Below are positions 1 to 9,446 of a stretch of DNA of 64,000 bases, in pieces (position 1 is the stretch's first letter; the number at the start of each line of letters is the position of its first letter). Under the pieces are notes generated by a model. The model searched no databases and had not been told where the DNA came from. It saw only the letters and a list, made by a program, of their open reading frames with translations. Source of the stretch: Clostridium punense (lineage in GTDB: Bacteria; Bacillota; Clostridia; Clostridiales; Clostridiaceae); the NCBI RefSeq assembly GCF_017874425.1, contig NZ_JAGGLL010000013.1:52340-116339 (forward strand). Direction: 5' to 3'. The position numbers were made by a program, and so were the translations under genes.

Positions 1-128
1 TAAAATTATTATTTAAAGTGTTTACATTAATACAACTCATTGATAGAATAATATGTAGAAATATAGAAATATATAGAAAAATATGGCACATGATGACAAA
101 TATTCATGGTTTACGATGGGGGTTACAA

Positions 129-2141
129 ATGAAAAGTATCAAGTTGAAAATTATTAGTTTAGTATCACTAGTTTGTTTTTTTAGTTTATTATTTTCTTCT
201 TTAATAAGCTATTATCTATCTTATAAAACTATTATGGAGGAGTCTACGGAGAAACTAAAGGTTATGTCAGAGAAATATGGAAAGTCTATAGATAGTTGGC
301 TTTCTTTACAGGGAAATCTAGTTAATGAAATTGGAGCTAATCTTGAGTTTAACAATAGTTATACTAATGAGAATATGTTAAAGTATCTACAAAGCAGGTC
401 AAAAGCTTTGCCTGGAATTTTAGATGTTTATATAGGTTTTCAGAATAAAAGCCTTCTTAGCGCAAGCGAGTGGGTACCAGAGGAAGGTTATGATTGTACT
501 AAGAGAGAATGGTATACGAAAGCTATATCTTCAGATACTGTAATTTACTCTGAACCATACATAGATACTGACACAAAGCAGGTTGTTATTACTGCTGCAA
601 AAGCTGTCAAAAATGATGGTGTTGTAGCTGGAGTTGTTGCTACTGATATAAATATAGAAAGCATAATTTCTGAGGTTGAAAAGGCTCAGCCTATAAATAA
701 TAGTTATGGCTTCTTAATTGGTGAAAGCAATGAAATAATAGTTCATAAAAATGATGAATTTAAGCCTAGTGCTGAAGGATTAAAAAATATTACTAAGGTT
801 TTAGATGGAAGCTTAAGTAACATATTAGGTCAAGAAACCTCTAAAATTAGTTTTACAGAACAAAAAGACTACGATGGTGTGGAGAAATATTTTGCAGTGG
901 CGCCTATAGCTTCAGCTAAATGGAAGATGGGACTTGCAGTTTCTAAGGCAGAAGTTTTAAAACCATTAAATGGCTTAGTTTTTAGCTTTATAATTATGGT
1001 AATAATACTATTAGGAGTTTTCTCTGTTATAGCACTTTATTTCTCAAGTAGAATATCAAAACCTATTGGAGCGGTAACAGAATTAATTAATAATACTACT
1101 AGGCTAGATTTAAAGAAAGATAGGGAAGAGGGATTTGGAAAAATATTAAAGAATAAAGATGAGACTGGTGTAATTGCTGGAGCGGTAATTAACTTAAGAG
1201 AAAAATTAAGAGAAACTATAGAGGTACTTAAAGATAATTCTGAAAGCCTTCTTTCGCACTCCACAAATATTTCAGTTTATACAGATGAAACTCTTCAAGG
1301 TATACAAGCTATTTCCTTAACTATGGATGAAATTTCTGCTGGCTCACTAGATCAGGCTAAAAATACAGAGATGGGGTCACAACAGTTATTTAATTTGGCT
1401 GAAAAAATCCAGGAATCTTCAAGCAGTGCAGATAAAGTAATTGAACTTTCAACCCAATCACAGTTTATGAGCGAAGAAGGAATAAACTCCTCTGAAAGAC
1501 TTATAAATAGTATAGAGGCAAATAATGAGGCATTAAAGAAAATTTCTGCGAATATTGAACTTTTATCGAATAAATCTGATTCTGTAGGAAAGATAATAAG
1601 CACAATCCAAGGTATCTCACAGCAAACCAATTTACTTGCTTTAAATGCTGCTATTGAGGCAGCAAGAGCAGGCGAGGCTGGAAGAGGATTTGCTGTTGTA
1701 GCTGAAGAAATTAAAAAATTATCTGAGCAGTCATCAATTTCAACTAAAGAAATAGAAAAAATTATAAGGGAAATTATGAATGAGATAGATGCGTCTAAAA
1801 GCAGTATGGAAGAAGAAAAATCCATAATGATAGAAGCAGATAGGGCTACTAGAGAGGCTATCCATAAATTCCAGGGTATAAACAGTACTTTTAAAGACAC
1901 AATTGAACACATAAAAATCTTAACGGCTAATATAAAAGCAATAGAAGAGGATAAAGACATAGTAATAAGCAGCATTGAAGAAGTATCAGCAGTTGCTGAA
2001 GAATCAGCAGCTTCTATTGAAGAAGTTGCTGCAACAGTAACAGAACAATCTGGAGCAATGGATAATATAGCTACGGCAGTAGAGGATCTTCAGGAAATTT
2101 CCAATAAGTTAAAGACTATTGTGGAAGGGTTCAAGATATAG
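129..2141 (+). CDS. Methyl-accepting chemotaxis protein, dCache_1 type (probable amino-acid receptor)
   Basis: Membrane chemoreceptor that passes ligand binding to CheA/CheW. The ATG at 129 is preferred over the upstream GTG at 18 because a GGGG-rich ribosome site precedes it and the protein then opens with a basic stretch and an N-terminal membrane helix (about residues 10-30). An extracellular double-Cache domain follows, then a second membrane helix (about 285-310), a HAMP region and a long signalling coiled coil with the hairpin-tip motif [16 protein letters not shown]. The Cache domain carries Y121, R126, W128, Y129, Y144, D146 and D173, the residue set of amino-acid-binding dCache domains. 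The promoter may lie outside the window. The family is certain; the ligand class is inferred. Confidence 0.93.
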   Translation: MKSIKLKIISLVSLVCFFSLLFSSLISYYLSYKTIMEESTEKLKVMSEKYGKSIDSWLSLQGNLVNEIGANLEFNNSYTNENMLKYLQSRSKALPGILDVYIGFQNKSLLSASEWVPEEGYDCTKREWYTKAISSDTVIYSEPYIDTDTKQVVITAAKAVKNDGVVAGVVATDINIESIISEVEKAQPINNSYGFLIGESNEIIVHKNDEFKPSAEGLKNITKVLDGSLSNILGQETSKISFTEQKDYDGVEKYFAVAPIASAKWKMGLAVSKAEVLKPLNGLVFSFIIMVIILLGVFSVIALYFSSRISKPIGAVTELINNTTRLDLKKDREEGFGKILKNKDETGVIAGAVINLREKLRETIEVLKDNSESLLSHSTNISVYTDETLQGIQAISLTMDEISAGSLDQAKNTEMGSQQLFNLAEKIQESSSSADKVIELSTQSQFMSEEGINSSERLINSIEANNEALKKISANIELLSNKSDSVGKIISTIQGISQQTNLLALNAAIEAARAGEAGRGFAVVAEEIKKLSEQSSISTKEIEKIIREIMNEIDASKSSMEEEKSIMIEADRATREAIHKFQGINSTFKDTIEHIKILTANIKAIEEDKDIVISSIEEVSAVAEESAASIEEVAATVTEQSGAMDNIATAVEDLQEISNKLKTIVEGFKI

Positions 2142-2611
2142 TTAGATTTTATAAAAGTTTTAATTCTGAAGCTTCCATAAGTGGAGTGGCACTTGTTTAG
2201 CTAAAAATTTGACTGTGCTTAAAGTAAAGAGAAGTATTGTTGGTTTTTGTATTGGATAGCATAAAAGTGACAATTGAATAATCAATAAGAAAAAGCCTAC
2301 TAGGTGATTGGAATCCCTCCTTTGTCAAATAGACAGGGGGCATAATTGGAACCTTGGTCGGCTTTTTTTTTATTTAAATTATTTCAACACGCTATTTAAT
2401 GATTTTACACTAAAATAATTCAAAATTTGAAAAAATAGAGGATTATTTGTAAAATTCAATAAAAATCATATTTATAATTTTAAAAATATATTGAAAATTG
2501 TGTAAATGTGGTGTAATATAAGTAAATAAATCCATATATTTACTTAAATGAATGTTATGGGGATAATTCATTTGTTTAAGACAAGGAGAACATAATAAAG
2601 AGGGGGAATTT
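2142..2611. other. Intergenic region with a complex hairpin/terminator
   Basis: 470 bases between the chemoreceptor and the peptide-binding lipoprotein. It holds the structured element at 2291-2371 and, just before the lipoprotein, AT-rich DNA that probably includes its promoter. I see no credible small gene. Confidence 0.6.
2291..2371 (+). terminator. Large branched terminator-like RNA element
   Basis: AAAAGCC (2291-2297) pairs with GGCTTTT (2360-2366) and is followed by a T run. The stem continues inward with a bulged ACTAGG/CCTTGGT pairing, and the apex holds a second hairpin (CCC...GTC against GAC...GGGGG, 2315-2340). It is much longer than a plain terminator. It most simply ends transcription of the chemoreceptor, but it could be the expression platform of an attenuator or riboswitch for the gene at 2612. 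Confidence 0.6.
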
Positions 2612-4312
2612 GTGTTGAAAAGTAAAAAATTATTAGCAACTTTAATTGTTATGTCAATGGTATCAACTACTTTGTTGGTTGGATGCAAAAAAGATGAAGT
2701 AAAAGAGACTAGTAAGGATAATAGTACATCGCAGGAAATAAAAATGGACAAGGAACAGTTCTTAAACATTGTTCTTGGTGCAGAACCTAAAACTTTAGAT
2801 CAATCAAAATCTACAGATTCAGTAGCTTCTCAGGTGTTAACAAACACTCAGGAGGCTTTAACAAGAATTACTGTGGACAAGGATGGAAAGGATAAGATAG
2901 TAGAAGGCGGAGCAAAGGAATGGAAACAGTCTGAAGATGGATTAAAGTGGACTTTCACCTTGAGAGATGCGAAGTGGAGTGATGGTAAACCAATTACAGC
3001 TAAAGATTATGTTTATGGAATTACTAGAACCCTAGATCAAAAAACTGGATCTCAATATGCTTTTCTATTATATCCTATAAAGAATGCTAATGAATTTAAT
3101 ACTGGTAAAGCAAAGGTTGAGGATTTAGGAATTAAGGCTGTTGATGACAAGACAATTGAGTTTACATTAAACTCACCTTGTGCATATTTCTTAGATTTAA
3201 CATATTTTAAAGTTATGCAGCCCCAAAGAGAAGATATTTTGACACAGCATGGAGAGATGTATGGAGCTGAAGCTAATACAATGGTGTTTTCCGGTCCTTT
3301 TATAATAAAAAATTGGGTTCACAATAACGCTGTTGAATTAGAAAAGAATCCGGAGTACTGGGATGCTAAAAATGTAAAATTAGAAAAAGTAACTATGAAA
3401 ATTATAAAAGAAGAAACTTCAAGAATGAATGAACTTTACAATGGTTCTTTGGATAGTGCAGGAGTATCTAAGCAAGAGTGGATAGATAAATTCAATGGAA
3501 CTGGAAAGTTCGATGTAAAAAAAGGATATGATGGTACAGGTTTTTATACACTTTTCAATCAAAAAAATAAGCTATTTAGTAATGAGAAGGTAAGAAAAGC
3601 CTTTATTATAGCAGAAGATAGAGAAGGAGTAGCAAAAACATTATATAGAGGGTTAGCAGAGCCAGCTTATGCTTGGTGTCCACCTGGAATACAGATAGAT
3701 GGAAAAGACTTTAGGGATAAAGTTAATCATAATTTAGTAGAAGAGTTAAAGAAACAACATCCGGATGCAAAAGCTTTATTAGTTGAAGGATTAAAAGAGC
3801 TTGGATTAGATCCAGATCCATCAAAAATCAATATTAAGTATTTAGAGTCAGGTACAGATGCAAGAGCAAAAGAATTTGCTGAATTTGCTCAGCAAAACTA
3901 CAAGAGTAAGCTTGGGATAAATGTTGAGTGTGAATATGTTGAATGGGCGGTTTTCCAAAAGAAAACAGAGCAATACGAGTTTGAAATTGCAGGTAGTGGA
4001 TGGACTGGAGATTACAATGATCCAAACACATTCTTTGATTTATTTATTAGCAATGCTGGAATAACTAATACAGGATGGACAAGTGAAAAGTATGATAACT
4101 TAATAAAAGATGCAGCTAAAACTACAGATATGGAGAAGCGAACTAACTTATTTAAGGATGCAGAAAGACTTCTTGTATATGAAGATGGTGTAATTTCACC
4201 TCGTATATGGAGATTTAAAAATACTTTTATAAGAAAATATGTTAAAAATTATGCAGCTCCGACCTTTGGAACTATAGATTTAAAATACACTTATACTGAA
4301 GGTAGAGAATAA
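2612..4312 (+). CDS. Oligopeptide ABC transporter substrate-binding lipoprotein (OppA-like, SBP_bac_5)
   Basis: Extracellular lipid-anchored binding protein that captures peptides for an ABC importer. The GTG at 2612 is followed directly by a TTG at 2615; either fits the AGAGGGGG ribosome site. The signal peptide ends in a lipobox (LVGC, Cys26), then a short polar linker and a class C peptide-binding fold of about 530 residues with the usual opening EPKTLDQSKSTD. The length of 566 residues is normal for OppA/DppA. No permease or ATPase genes are nearby, so it is an orphan component that must work with a transporter encoded elsewhere, or act as a peptide sensor. Confidence 0.92.
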   Translation: MLKSKKLLATLIVMSMVSTTLLVGCKKDEVKETSKDNSTSQEIKMDKEQFLNIVLGAEPKTLDQSKSTDSVASQVLTNTQEALTRITVDKDGKDKIVEGGAKEWKQSEDGLKWTFTLRDAKWSDGKPITAKDYVYGITRTLDQKTGSQYAFLLYPIKNANEFNTGKAKVEDLGIKAVDDKTIEFTLNSPCAYFLDLTYFKVMQPQREDILTQHGEMYGAEANTMVFSGPFIIKNWVHNNAVELEKNPEYWDAKNVKLEKVTMKIIKEETSRMNELYNGSLDSAGVSKQEWIDKFNGTGKFDVKKGYDGTGFYTLFNQKNKLFSNEKVRKAFIIAEDREGVAKTLYRGLAEPAYAWCPPGIQIDGKDFRDKVNHNLVEELKKQHPDAKALLVEGLKELGLDPDPSKINIKYLESGTDARAKEFAEFAQQNYKSKLGINVECEYVEWAVFQKKTEQYEFEIAGSGWTGDYNDPNTFFDLFISNAGITNTGWTSEKYDNLIKDAAKTTDMEKRTNLFKDAERLLVYEDGVISPRIWRFKNTFIRKYVKNYAAPTFGTIDLKYTYTEGRE

Positions 4313-4322
4313 TACAAAACAT

Positions 4323-4352
4323 AAAGCAGTGCTAAAGCACTGCTTTTATATT
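4323..4352 (+). terminator. Intrinsic terminator
   Basis: AAAGCAGTGC and GCACTGCTTT form a perfect 10-bp stem with a TAAA loop and a T-rich tail, directly after the oligopeptide-binding gene. Confidence 0.85.
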
Positions 4353-4504
4353 TTAGGGTTTTTTTAGGTTATACCTGAGATTAGTAAAATATAACAAGAG
4401 AATTAAGTATCTCAGATAGTAGTAAGTTTGCAGTTGTTTCATAAATATCAAAGTGGCAGAAAAAAATATTTGATGGAAATAAGTTGGAAATAACTTCTCT
4501 AATT

Positions 4505-4533
4505 TTGGAAAAAACTCAATGATAATATATAAG
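4505..4533 (+). promoter_or_regulatory. Putative promoter of the first paralogous lipoprotein
   Basis: TTGGAA (4505-4510), a 17-nt spacer and TATAAG (4528-4533). The same TTGGAA with surrounding sequence recurs at 5961 before the paralog, so the upstream region was duplicated with the gene. Spacing is good but the hexamers are imperfect. Confidence 0.4.
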
Positions 4534-4559
4534 TATACCAAATACAGGGAGTGATTATT

Positions 4560-5534
4560 TTGAAAAAGAAATCTCTATTCTTAGTAACATTAACAATATT
4601 ATCTATGATAACACTATCAGCATGCGAAGATAAACAAAAGACCACTGTAATAGCAAATGATATTAAGCAAGAAACAGCACTGCAAGAGGATGAGGTTAAG
4701 AAAATTATTATGGATGGAACTAGTTTTTTAAGCGAGGGAAAATATGAAGATGCAAAAAGTACTTTTGAAAAAGCTATTTCTATGGATAAAGCTAATAAAG
4801 GGGCCTATATAGAAATAAAAAATAAGTATATGGAAAAACAAAGATTAGATGATGCTTATGGAATTATCAAGACAGCAATAAACAACAATGTAGATACAGA
4901 AAATATGAAGGAAATTTTAAATGATATTAAATCAAAGTTTGAAATTATTAAACTTGATATAAATTTATATGAAAACAGTGAATATCAGCTGCCAACTAAA
5001 GTTAGAACAAAAATAAATAATGAAGATAAGGAATTAGATGTAGTGTGGAATAGTAATGTCATAGATACAAGTAAAATAGGAAAAGTAAAATATGAAGGAA
5101 AGGTAGAACAGTATGATAGAAATGTGGAGTTAAATCTTAATATTATGGAAATTAAAAGGGAGAGAAAAACAGGATATATAAGCAAGGTATATGAACAAGG
5201 AGGAATAAGGTATATCACCATTGATGAAGTAGAATTCTATTTCAATGAAAAAAATAATAGAATTGCGGATATAGAAGCTGCAAAAGACGGAGTTCAGGCC
5301 TATGAGGGAGTCTACTATATTAGAAACAATAATAAAACACTAAAAAATATTCAGATATCACCAGAGGCAAAAATAACTCTTTGTGGATATAGATTTAATT
5401 TAGAAACTTTATATCAAAACCCAGTAAGTTATGAAAAGTTTAAAGAAATTAAACAACAACAAGAGCGCTTTTTATGTCATATAAATTTAGAAAATGATGT
5501 TATTATTAAAATTGAAGAGCAGTATGTGCCATAA
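4560..5534 (+). CDS. Lipoprotein with N-terminal TPR-like region, paralog 1
   Basis: Unrecognised surface lipoprotein. The TTG at 4560 is chosen over the GTG at 4551 because it aligns with the ATG of the paralog and has the same spacing from AGGGAGTG. The signal peptide ends in the lipobox LSAC. Mature residues 30-110 contain a tetratricopeptide-like segment (FLSEGKYEDAKSTFEKAISM), followed by a probable beta-rich region resembling bacterial Ig-like repeats (the VDVVWNSN/VDTSKVGKVKYEG pattern) and a C-terminal domain of unknown fold. It is strongly similar along its length to the next gene. Function unknown; extracytoplasmic location is well supported. Confidence 0.82.
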   Translation: MKKKSLFLVTLTILSMITLSACEDKQKTTVIANDIKQETALQEDEVKKIIMDGTSFLSEGKYEDAKSTFEKAISMDKANKGAYIEIKNKYMEKQRLDDAYGIIKTAINNNVDTENMKEILNDIKSKFEIIKLDINLYENSEYQLPTKVRTKINNEDKELDVVWNSNVIDTSKIGKVKYEGKVEQYDRNVELNLNIMEIKRERKTGYISKVYEQGGIRYITIDEVEFYFNEKNNRIADIEAAKDGVQAYEGVYYIRNNNKTLKNIQISPEAKITLCGYRFNLETLYQNPVSYEKFKEIKQQQERFLCHINLENDVIIKIEEQYVP

Positions 5535-5569
5535 ATAACACCATAGAAAAACCTAACTTTAATTTAAAT

Positions 5570-5618
5570 AAGGAACCAAATTTAGGAATCAGTGATATAT
5601 GAACCTAGTTGGTTCCTT
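5570..5618. repeat. Hairpin repeat AAGGAACCAA / TTGGTTCCTT
   Basis: Perfect 10-bp inverted repeat with an inner TAGG/CCTA stem. The left half closely resembles the element at 38366-38422, so this looks like a dispersed hairpin family. There is no T run, so it is not a classical terminator. Confidence 0.6.
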
Positions 5619-5777
5619 AACTTATTGCTAAATGAAGTTAATAAAACTTCACTAAAAAGCATTGAAAGAATGTGTGAAATAGACATAAAGAGTTATGTAT
5701 AGTAAATCAATTATTAATTTAGAAGTGATATAATATTAACAAGGATGATAATTATTCTAAGTATGTATAGGAAAGTG

Positions 5778-5827
5778 AACAGTTATTTCTTTAAAAGCGT
5801 AATTAACTTTTTAAAGAAATAACTGTT
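5778..5827. repeat. Perfect 19-bp inverted repeat
   Basis: AACAGTTATTTCTTTAAAA (5778-5796) is exactly repeated in inverse at 5809-5827, with a 12-nt loop. No T tail follows. Confidence 0.7.
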
Positions 5828-6016
5828 GTAACTACTAGTTTTAGTGAGATTAAACTGTGAGTGTAAAATTTTTGAGCGTTTCAGGTAGGATATTAATCAA
5901 ATAATAGAGAAATATATGAAATTATTTTGTGGAAACAAGTTGGAAACAAATTCACGAATTTTGGAAAAAATGTCATGGTATTATTTATACATACTAAATA
6001 TAGGGAGTGGTTATCT

Positions 6017-7015
6017 ATGAGAAAAAAAGTTTTGATGCTAATAATTTTATTTACAACAGTTATGTTAATCTTTTCAGCATGTGAAGAAAAGCAAAAGACC
6101 ACTGTAATAACAAGTGATATAAGGCAGGAGACCACAATGCAGGAAGATGAAGTTAAAAAAGTTATTAAAGATGGGATTAACTTTTTAAATGAAGGAAAGT
6201 ATGAGGATGCAAGAAGCGCTTTTGAAAAGGCAATTTCCATGGATAAAGCTAATAAAGGAGCATACATAGAAATTAAAAACAAGTATATGGAAAAGGAAAG
6301 GCTAGACGATGCTTACTATATTATTAAGACAGCTATAAATAATAATGTGGATATTGAAAACATGAAGGAAATGTTAAATGATATAAAATCAAAATTTGAA
6401 GTTCTTAAGATTGACAAAAGTTTGTATGAAAATGGAGAATTTACTCTACCAACTAAAGTTAAAGTAAAGATAAACAATGAAGAGAAGGAAGTAGATGTAG
6501 TATGGAATAATAATACTGTTGATACTAGTAAAGTTGGACAAGTAAAGTATGAAGGAAAAATAGAGCAGTATGACAGAGATGTAGAATTAAATCTTAATGT
6601 GATGGAATTTAAAAGAGAAAACAAAGTAGGTTATATAAGAAAAGTATACTACGAAGGTAAAAGTATGTATGTAACTGTTGATGAAGTTGAGTTTTATTCT
6701 AATAAAAACTCAGAGGATAGGACAGCAGAAACAGAAGCATTAAAAGATGGATATAATTTAGATGTGGAAGAAGGAAGGAGATGGGATGGTTATTACATTA
6801 GAAATAAAAGCAAAAATGTAGAAACTTATGAAGTGTCATCTCAAGCTAGAATATCTCTATGTGGACATAGATATGAACTAGAAACATTATACCAACAACC
6901 AGTAAGTTTTGAAGAGTTAAAAATACAAATGCAAAAAAGTGAAGTTGGAATTTTGTGCCACATTTATTTAGAAAATGGTGTCATATTAAAGAGTGAAGAA
7001 CAATTTATACCTTAA
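6017..7015 (+). CDS. Lipoprotein with N-terminal TPR-like region, paralog 2
   Basis: Second copy of the tandem lipoprotein pair. The ATG at 6017 is supported by AGGGAGTGG eight bases upstream and by the signal peptide that follows (basic start, hydrophobic stretch, lipobox FSAC); an ORF extension to 5927 is just upstream sequence. The TPR-like segment (FLNEGKYEDARSAFEKAISM), the Ig-like VDVVWNNN region and the C-terminal part ending SEEQFIP match paralog 1 closely, with small insertions after about residue 235. Both end before a histidine-kinase operon, but no functional link can be shown. Confidence 0.83.
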   Translation: MRKKVLMLIILFTTVMLIFSACEEKQKTTVITSDIRQETTMQEDEVKKVIKDGINFLNEGKYEDARSAFEKAISMDKANKGAYIEIKNKYMEKERLDDAYYIIKTAINNNVDIENMKEMLNDIKSKFEVLKIDKSLYENGEFTLPTKVKVKINNEEKEVDVVWNNNTVDTSKVGQVKYEGKIEQYDRDVELNLNVMEFKRENKVGYIRKVYYEGKSMYVTVDEVEFYSNKNSEDRTAETEALKDGYNLDVEEGRRWDGYYIRNKSKNVETYEVSSQARISLCGHRYELETLYQQPVSFEELKIQMQKSEVGILCHIYLENGVILKSEEQFIP

Positions 7016-7213
7016 AATATGGAATGATAGTAAGACTATAAGAATAAGCTAAAATAAAAGTAAAAATTTATAGTACTGCTAAAGTTGATAAGTAAATTTA
7101 TTTTTACTAGTATCCATGTGAGCAAAGGAAAGCAAGTTAAACATTAGTGATTGAAGAGTACTATATTAACTTGAAAATGAACTATATAAAAGTTAGGGGT
7201 AAGGGGATTTATT

Positions 7214-7897
7214 ATGGAGTTTAAAGTTTTAGTAGTTGAAGATGAAATATCAATTAATGATATTTTAGTATCAGCCTTAAGAGCTGATGGATACACAGTT
7301 AAGGGGGTATTTACTGCAAAAGATGCCAAGAATGCCTTAGATTTTTTCAAACCAGATTTAGTTTTGCTAGATATAAATTTGCCTGATGATAACGGTTTTG
7401 AATTATGTAGATATATAAATGATAAAAGACCAATTCCTGTAATTATGCTTACAGCAAGAAATGATATTGTGGATAAAATACTAGGGTTAGAGTTAGGAGC
7501 AGATGATTACATTACTAAACCCTTTCACATTAAAGAAGTACTTACTAGAGTTAAGGTTGCCATGAGAAGGGTTAATAAGTACAAGGAACATGCAGAACAA
7601 CTTTATATTGAAATTAATAGGTTTATAAAGGTTAATTTAGATGGTAGAAATGTTATTAGGGATGGAGAGGAAGTTAAATTAAAGCCAAAGGAGTACGAAC
7701 TCCTAGAATTCTTTATTAAAAATAGAAATAAAGTTTTCACTAGAGAAGATTTGTTAGACTTAGTTTGGGGTATGGATTATGATGGAGAAATTAGGACAGT
7801 GGATGTACATGTAAGAAGACTAAGGAGCAAACTAGATAAAGAAGGGTTACCATCTATCATTGATACTGTTTTTGGAACAGGCTACGTGATGAGGTAA
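7214..7897 (+). CDS. OmpR-family response regulator
   Basis: Cytoplasmic DNA-binding regulator. The receiver domain (residues 1-115) has the acidic pair E9/D10, phosphoacceptor D53 (VLLDINLPD) and K102 in the TKPF motif. The C-terminal winged-helix Trans_reg_C domain (about 130-225) has the typical EYELLEFFIKN and RTVDVHVRRLRSKL segments. It starts at the ATG after AAGGGG. The partner kinase begins five bases after the stop, so they form one operon. Target genes cannot be told from sequence. Confidence 0.95.
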   Translation: MEFKVLVVEDEISINDILVSALRADGYTVKGVFTAKDAKNALDFFKPDLVLLDINLPDDNGFELCRYINDKRPIPVIMLTARNDIVDKILGLELGADDYITKPFHIKEVLTRVKVAMRRVNKYKEHAEQLYIEINRFIKVNLDGRNVIRDGEEVKLKPKEYELLEFFIKNRNKVFTREDLLDLVWGMDYDGEIRTVDVHVRRLRSKLDKEGLPSIIDTVFGTGYVMR

Positions 7898-7902
7898 TTT
7901 CA

Positions 7903-9333
7903 ATGAAAATAAGAAATAAATTTATAAGTGGACTGATTTTTATATTAATTGTGTCTGTAATCATAATGAATGTTGCAATTACTAAAATATTAAAAGTGAA
8001 TATGGAAAGTGGAATAAATAATTCATTAAAGCAAGTGATGAATAGTACCCATGAATATATAAGATACAAACTTTTAACCAATACTTCAAAGAATAAAGAG
8101 GAGTCCTTAATTGAAGAAGGAAGCTATATTGTAAAATACATTGCACTAAATTACCAATGTACTGTAGACATTACAGATATGCAGGGAGAATTAATAGTAG
8201 GTAATATGGAAGAGGAATCTAAAAGTGTTGTAAAAAACAGCAATACAATGGCTATGGAAGGTAAGGGTATTGTAGATTTAAATTATAAGAATGGTGGAAT
8301 TAATGCTGCTTTAACTTATCCCATATTTATTAATGATAATTATATTGGCATTGTGAATATAGCAAAGAATTTTGATTCTGAATATATCACATATAGGAAC
8401 ACTATGGAGCTTATAAATATCATTGAAGGGGGAATATTTGCAGCAATATTCATATTTTTATTTTTGATGACAACTAAAATTACTAAACCAATTACGGCTT
8501 TAACTAATGCTATCATAAAACTTGGAAATGGGGATTATGATGTTCCGATAAATCAACATGGAAAAGATGAAGTTGCCATATTAGCACGAGAATTCATAAA
8601 TATGAAGGATAAAATTAGAGAACAAATTGAAACTATAGAAAATGAAAAGGATAAGGTTTATAAACTTGAAAAAGGAAGAAGAGAATTTTTTAACAGCGTA
8701 ACTCATGAGTTAAAAACTCCACTAACAGCTATTTCAGGTTATGCTGAATTGTTACTTACTGGAATGGTGGAGGACAAAGCCTTTGATAAAAGAGCTATAG
8801 AAAGAATATACTCTGAAAGTGATAGACTTCATAAGCTAGTTTTAGAGCTTATAGAGGTATCTAAGGGTTTGTATGTGGTCAAAGAGGAAGTCAAAGAAGT
8901 AGACATGAAAAAGCTTATTACGCAAAGCTGTAATGATATGAGTATTAAAGCAAGCAAGTATTCCTTAACAATAGTGCAAAATATAAACCAAGGTGTTATA
9001 AGGGCACAGGAGGATAGGATTAGGCAGGTGATGATTAATCTTATTGACAATGCCATTAAGTATTCTGTTAATGGTAAGGAGATTTATGTAAACTCCTATC
9101 GGGTACAAGATAAATATTATGTTGAAGTAATAAACCACAGTAATCCAATTCCAGAGGAGATCTTTAACAGCATATTTGAACCTTTTGTAAAACTTAATGA
9201 AGTTAATAATAAGGAGAGTAGGGGGTTAGGCTTATATTTATGTAATGAGATTGTAAAAGAACATGGTGGAGAGATAATTGTTGAAAATGGAGAGTTAGTA
9301 AAGGTTAGGGTTACCTTAACTGACAGTATTTAA
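7903..9333 (+). CDS. Membrane sensor histidine kinase
   Basis: Partner of the preceding response regulator. Order: N-terminal membrane helix (about 8-28), an extracytoplasmic sensor of roughly 130 residues, a second helix (about 170-190), HAMP, then HisKA with phosphoacceptor His268 (SVTHELKTPL), and HATPase_c with the N box (NLIDNAIKY), G1 (FEPFVKL) and G2 (SRGLGLYLC). The 476-residue length is typical. The external sensor is Cache/PAS-like in size, but its ligand is not evident. Confidence 0.94.
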   Translation: MKIRNKFISGLIFILIVSVIIMNVAITKILKVNMESGINNSLKQVMNSTHEYIRYKLLTNTSKNKEESLIEEGSYIVKYIALNYQCTVDITDMQGELIVGNMEEESKSVVKNSNTMAMEGKGIVDLNYKNGGINAALTYPIFINDNYIGIVNIAKNFDSEYITYRNTMELINIIEGGIFAAIFIFLFLMTTKITKPITALTNAIIKLGNGDYDVPINQHGKDEVAILAREFINMKDKIREQIETIENEKDKVYKLEKGRREFFNSVTHELKTPLTAISGYAELLLTGMVEDKAFDKRAIERIYSESDRLHKLVLELIEVSKGLYVVKEEVKEVDMKKLITQSCNDMSIKASKYSLTIVQNINQGVIRAQEDRIRQVMINLIDNAIKYSVNGKEIYVNSYRVQDKYYVEVINHSNPIPEEIFNSIFEPFVKLNEVNNKESRGLGLYLCNEIVKEHGGEIIVENGELVKVRVTLTDSI

Positions 9334-9402
9334 TTTTATAAGAAATAAGTTGACTTAATTAAGACTTTGAGAAGGTTAGGAAAGAGATTCATGGATTTTA
9401 TA

Positions 9403-9411
9403 TGGTATAAT
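9403..9411 (+). promoter_or_regulatory. Extended -10 promoter of the CPBP protease gene
   Basis: TGGTATAAT matches the extended -10 consensus (TGnTATAAT), 36 bases before the start codon at 9447. No good -35 is present, as is usual for this promoter class. Confidence 0.55.
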
Positions 9412-9446
9412 AAAGTAATAAATACTTTTATTTATGGGGGCATGGT

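Larger units (their letters stand above)
5535..6016. other. Intergenic region with two hairpins and duplicated upstream DNA
   Basis: 482 bases between the paralogous lipoproteins. It contains the AAGGAACCAA hairpin (5570-5618), a perfect 19-bp inverted repeat (5778-5827), and from about 5935 a block homologous to the DNA upstream of the first paralog. No gene seen. Confidence 0.6.

Noticed and set aside
1352..1975. Long open frame on the minus strand (207 codons) inside the first chemoreceptor
   Set aside because: Shadow of the receptor's coiled-coil coding sequence; hydrophobic low-complexity translation, no ribosome site, and the plus-strand gene is certain.
5893..6282. Minus-strand frame of 129 codons over the start of the second lipoprotein
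   Set aside because: It reads antisense through the signal peptide and promoter of a well-supported gene; no family likeness.
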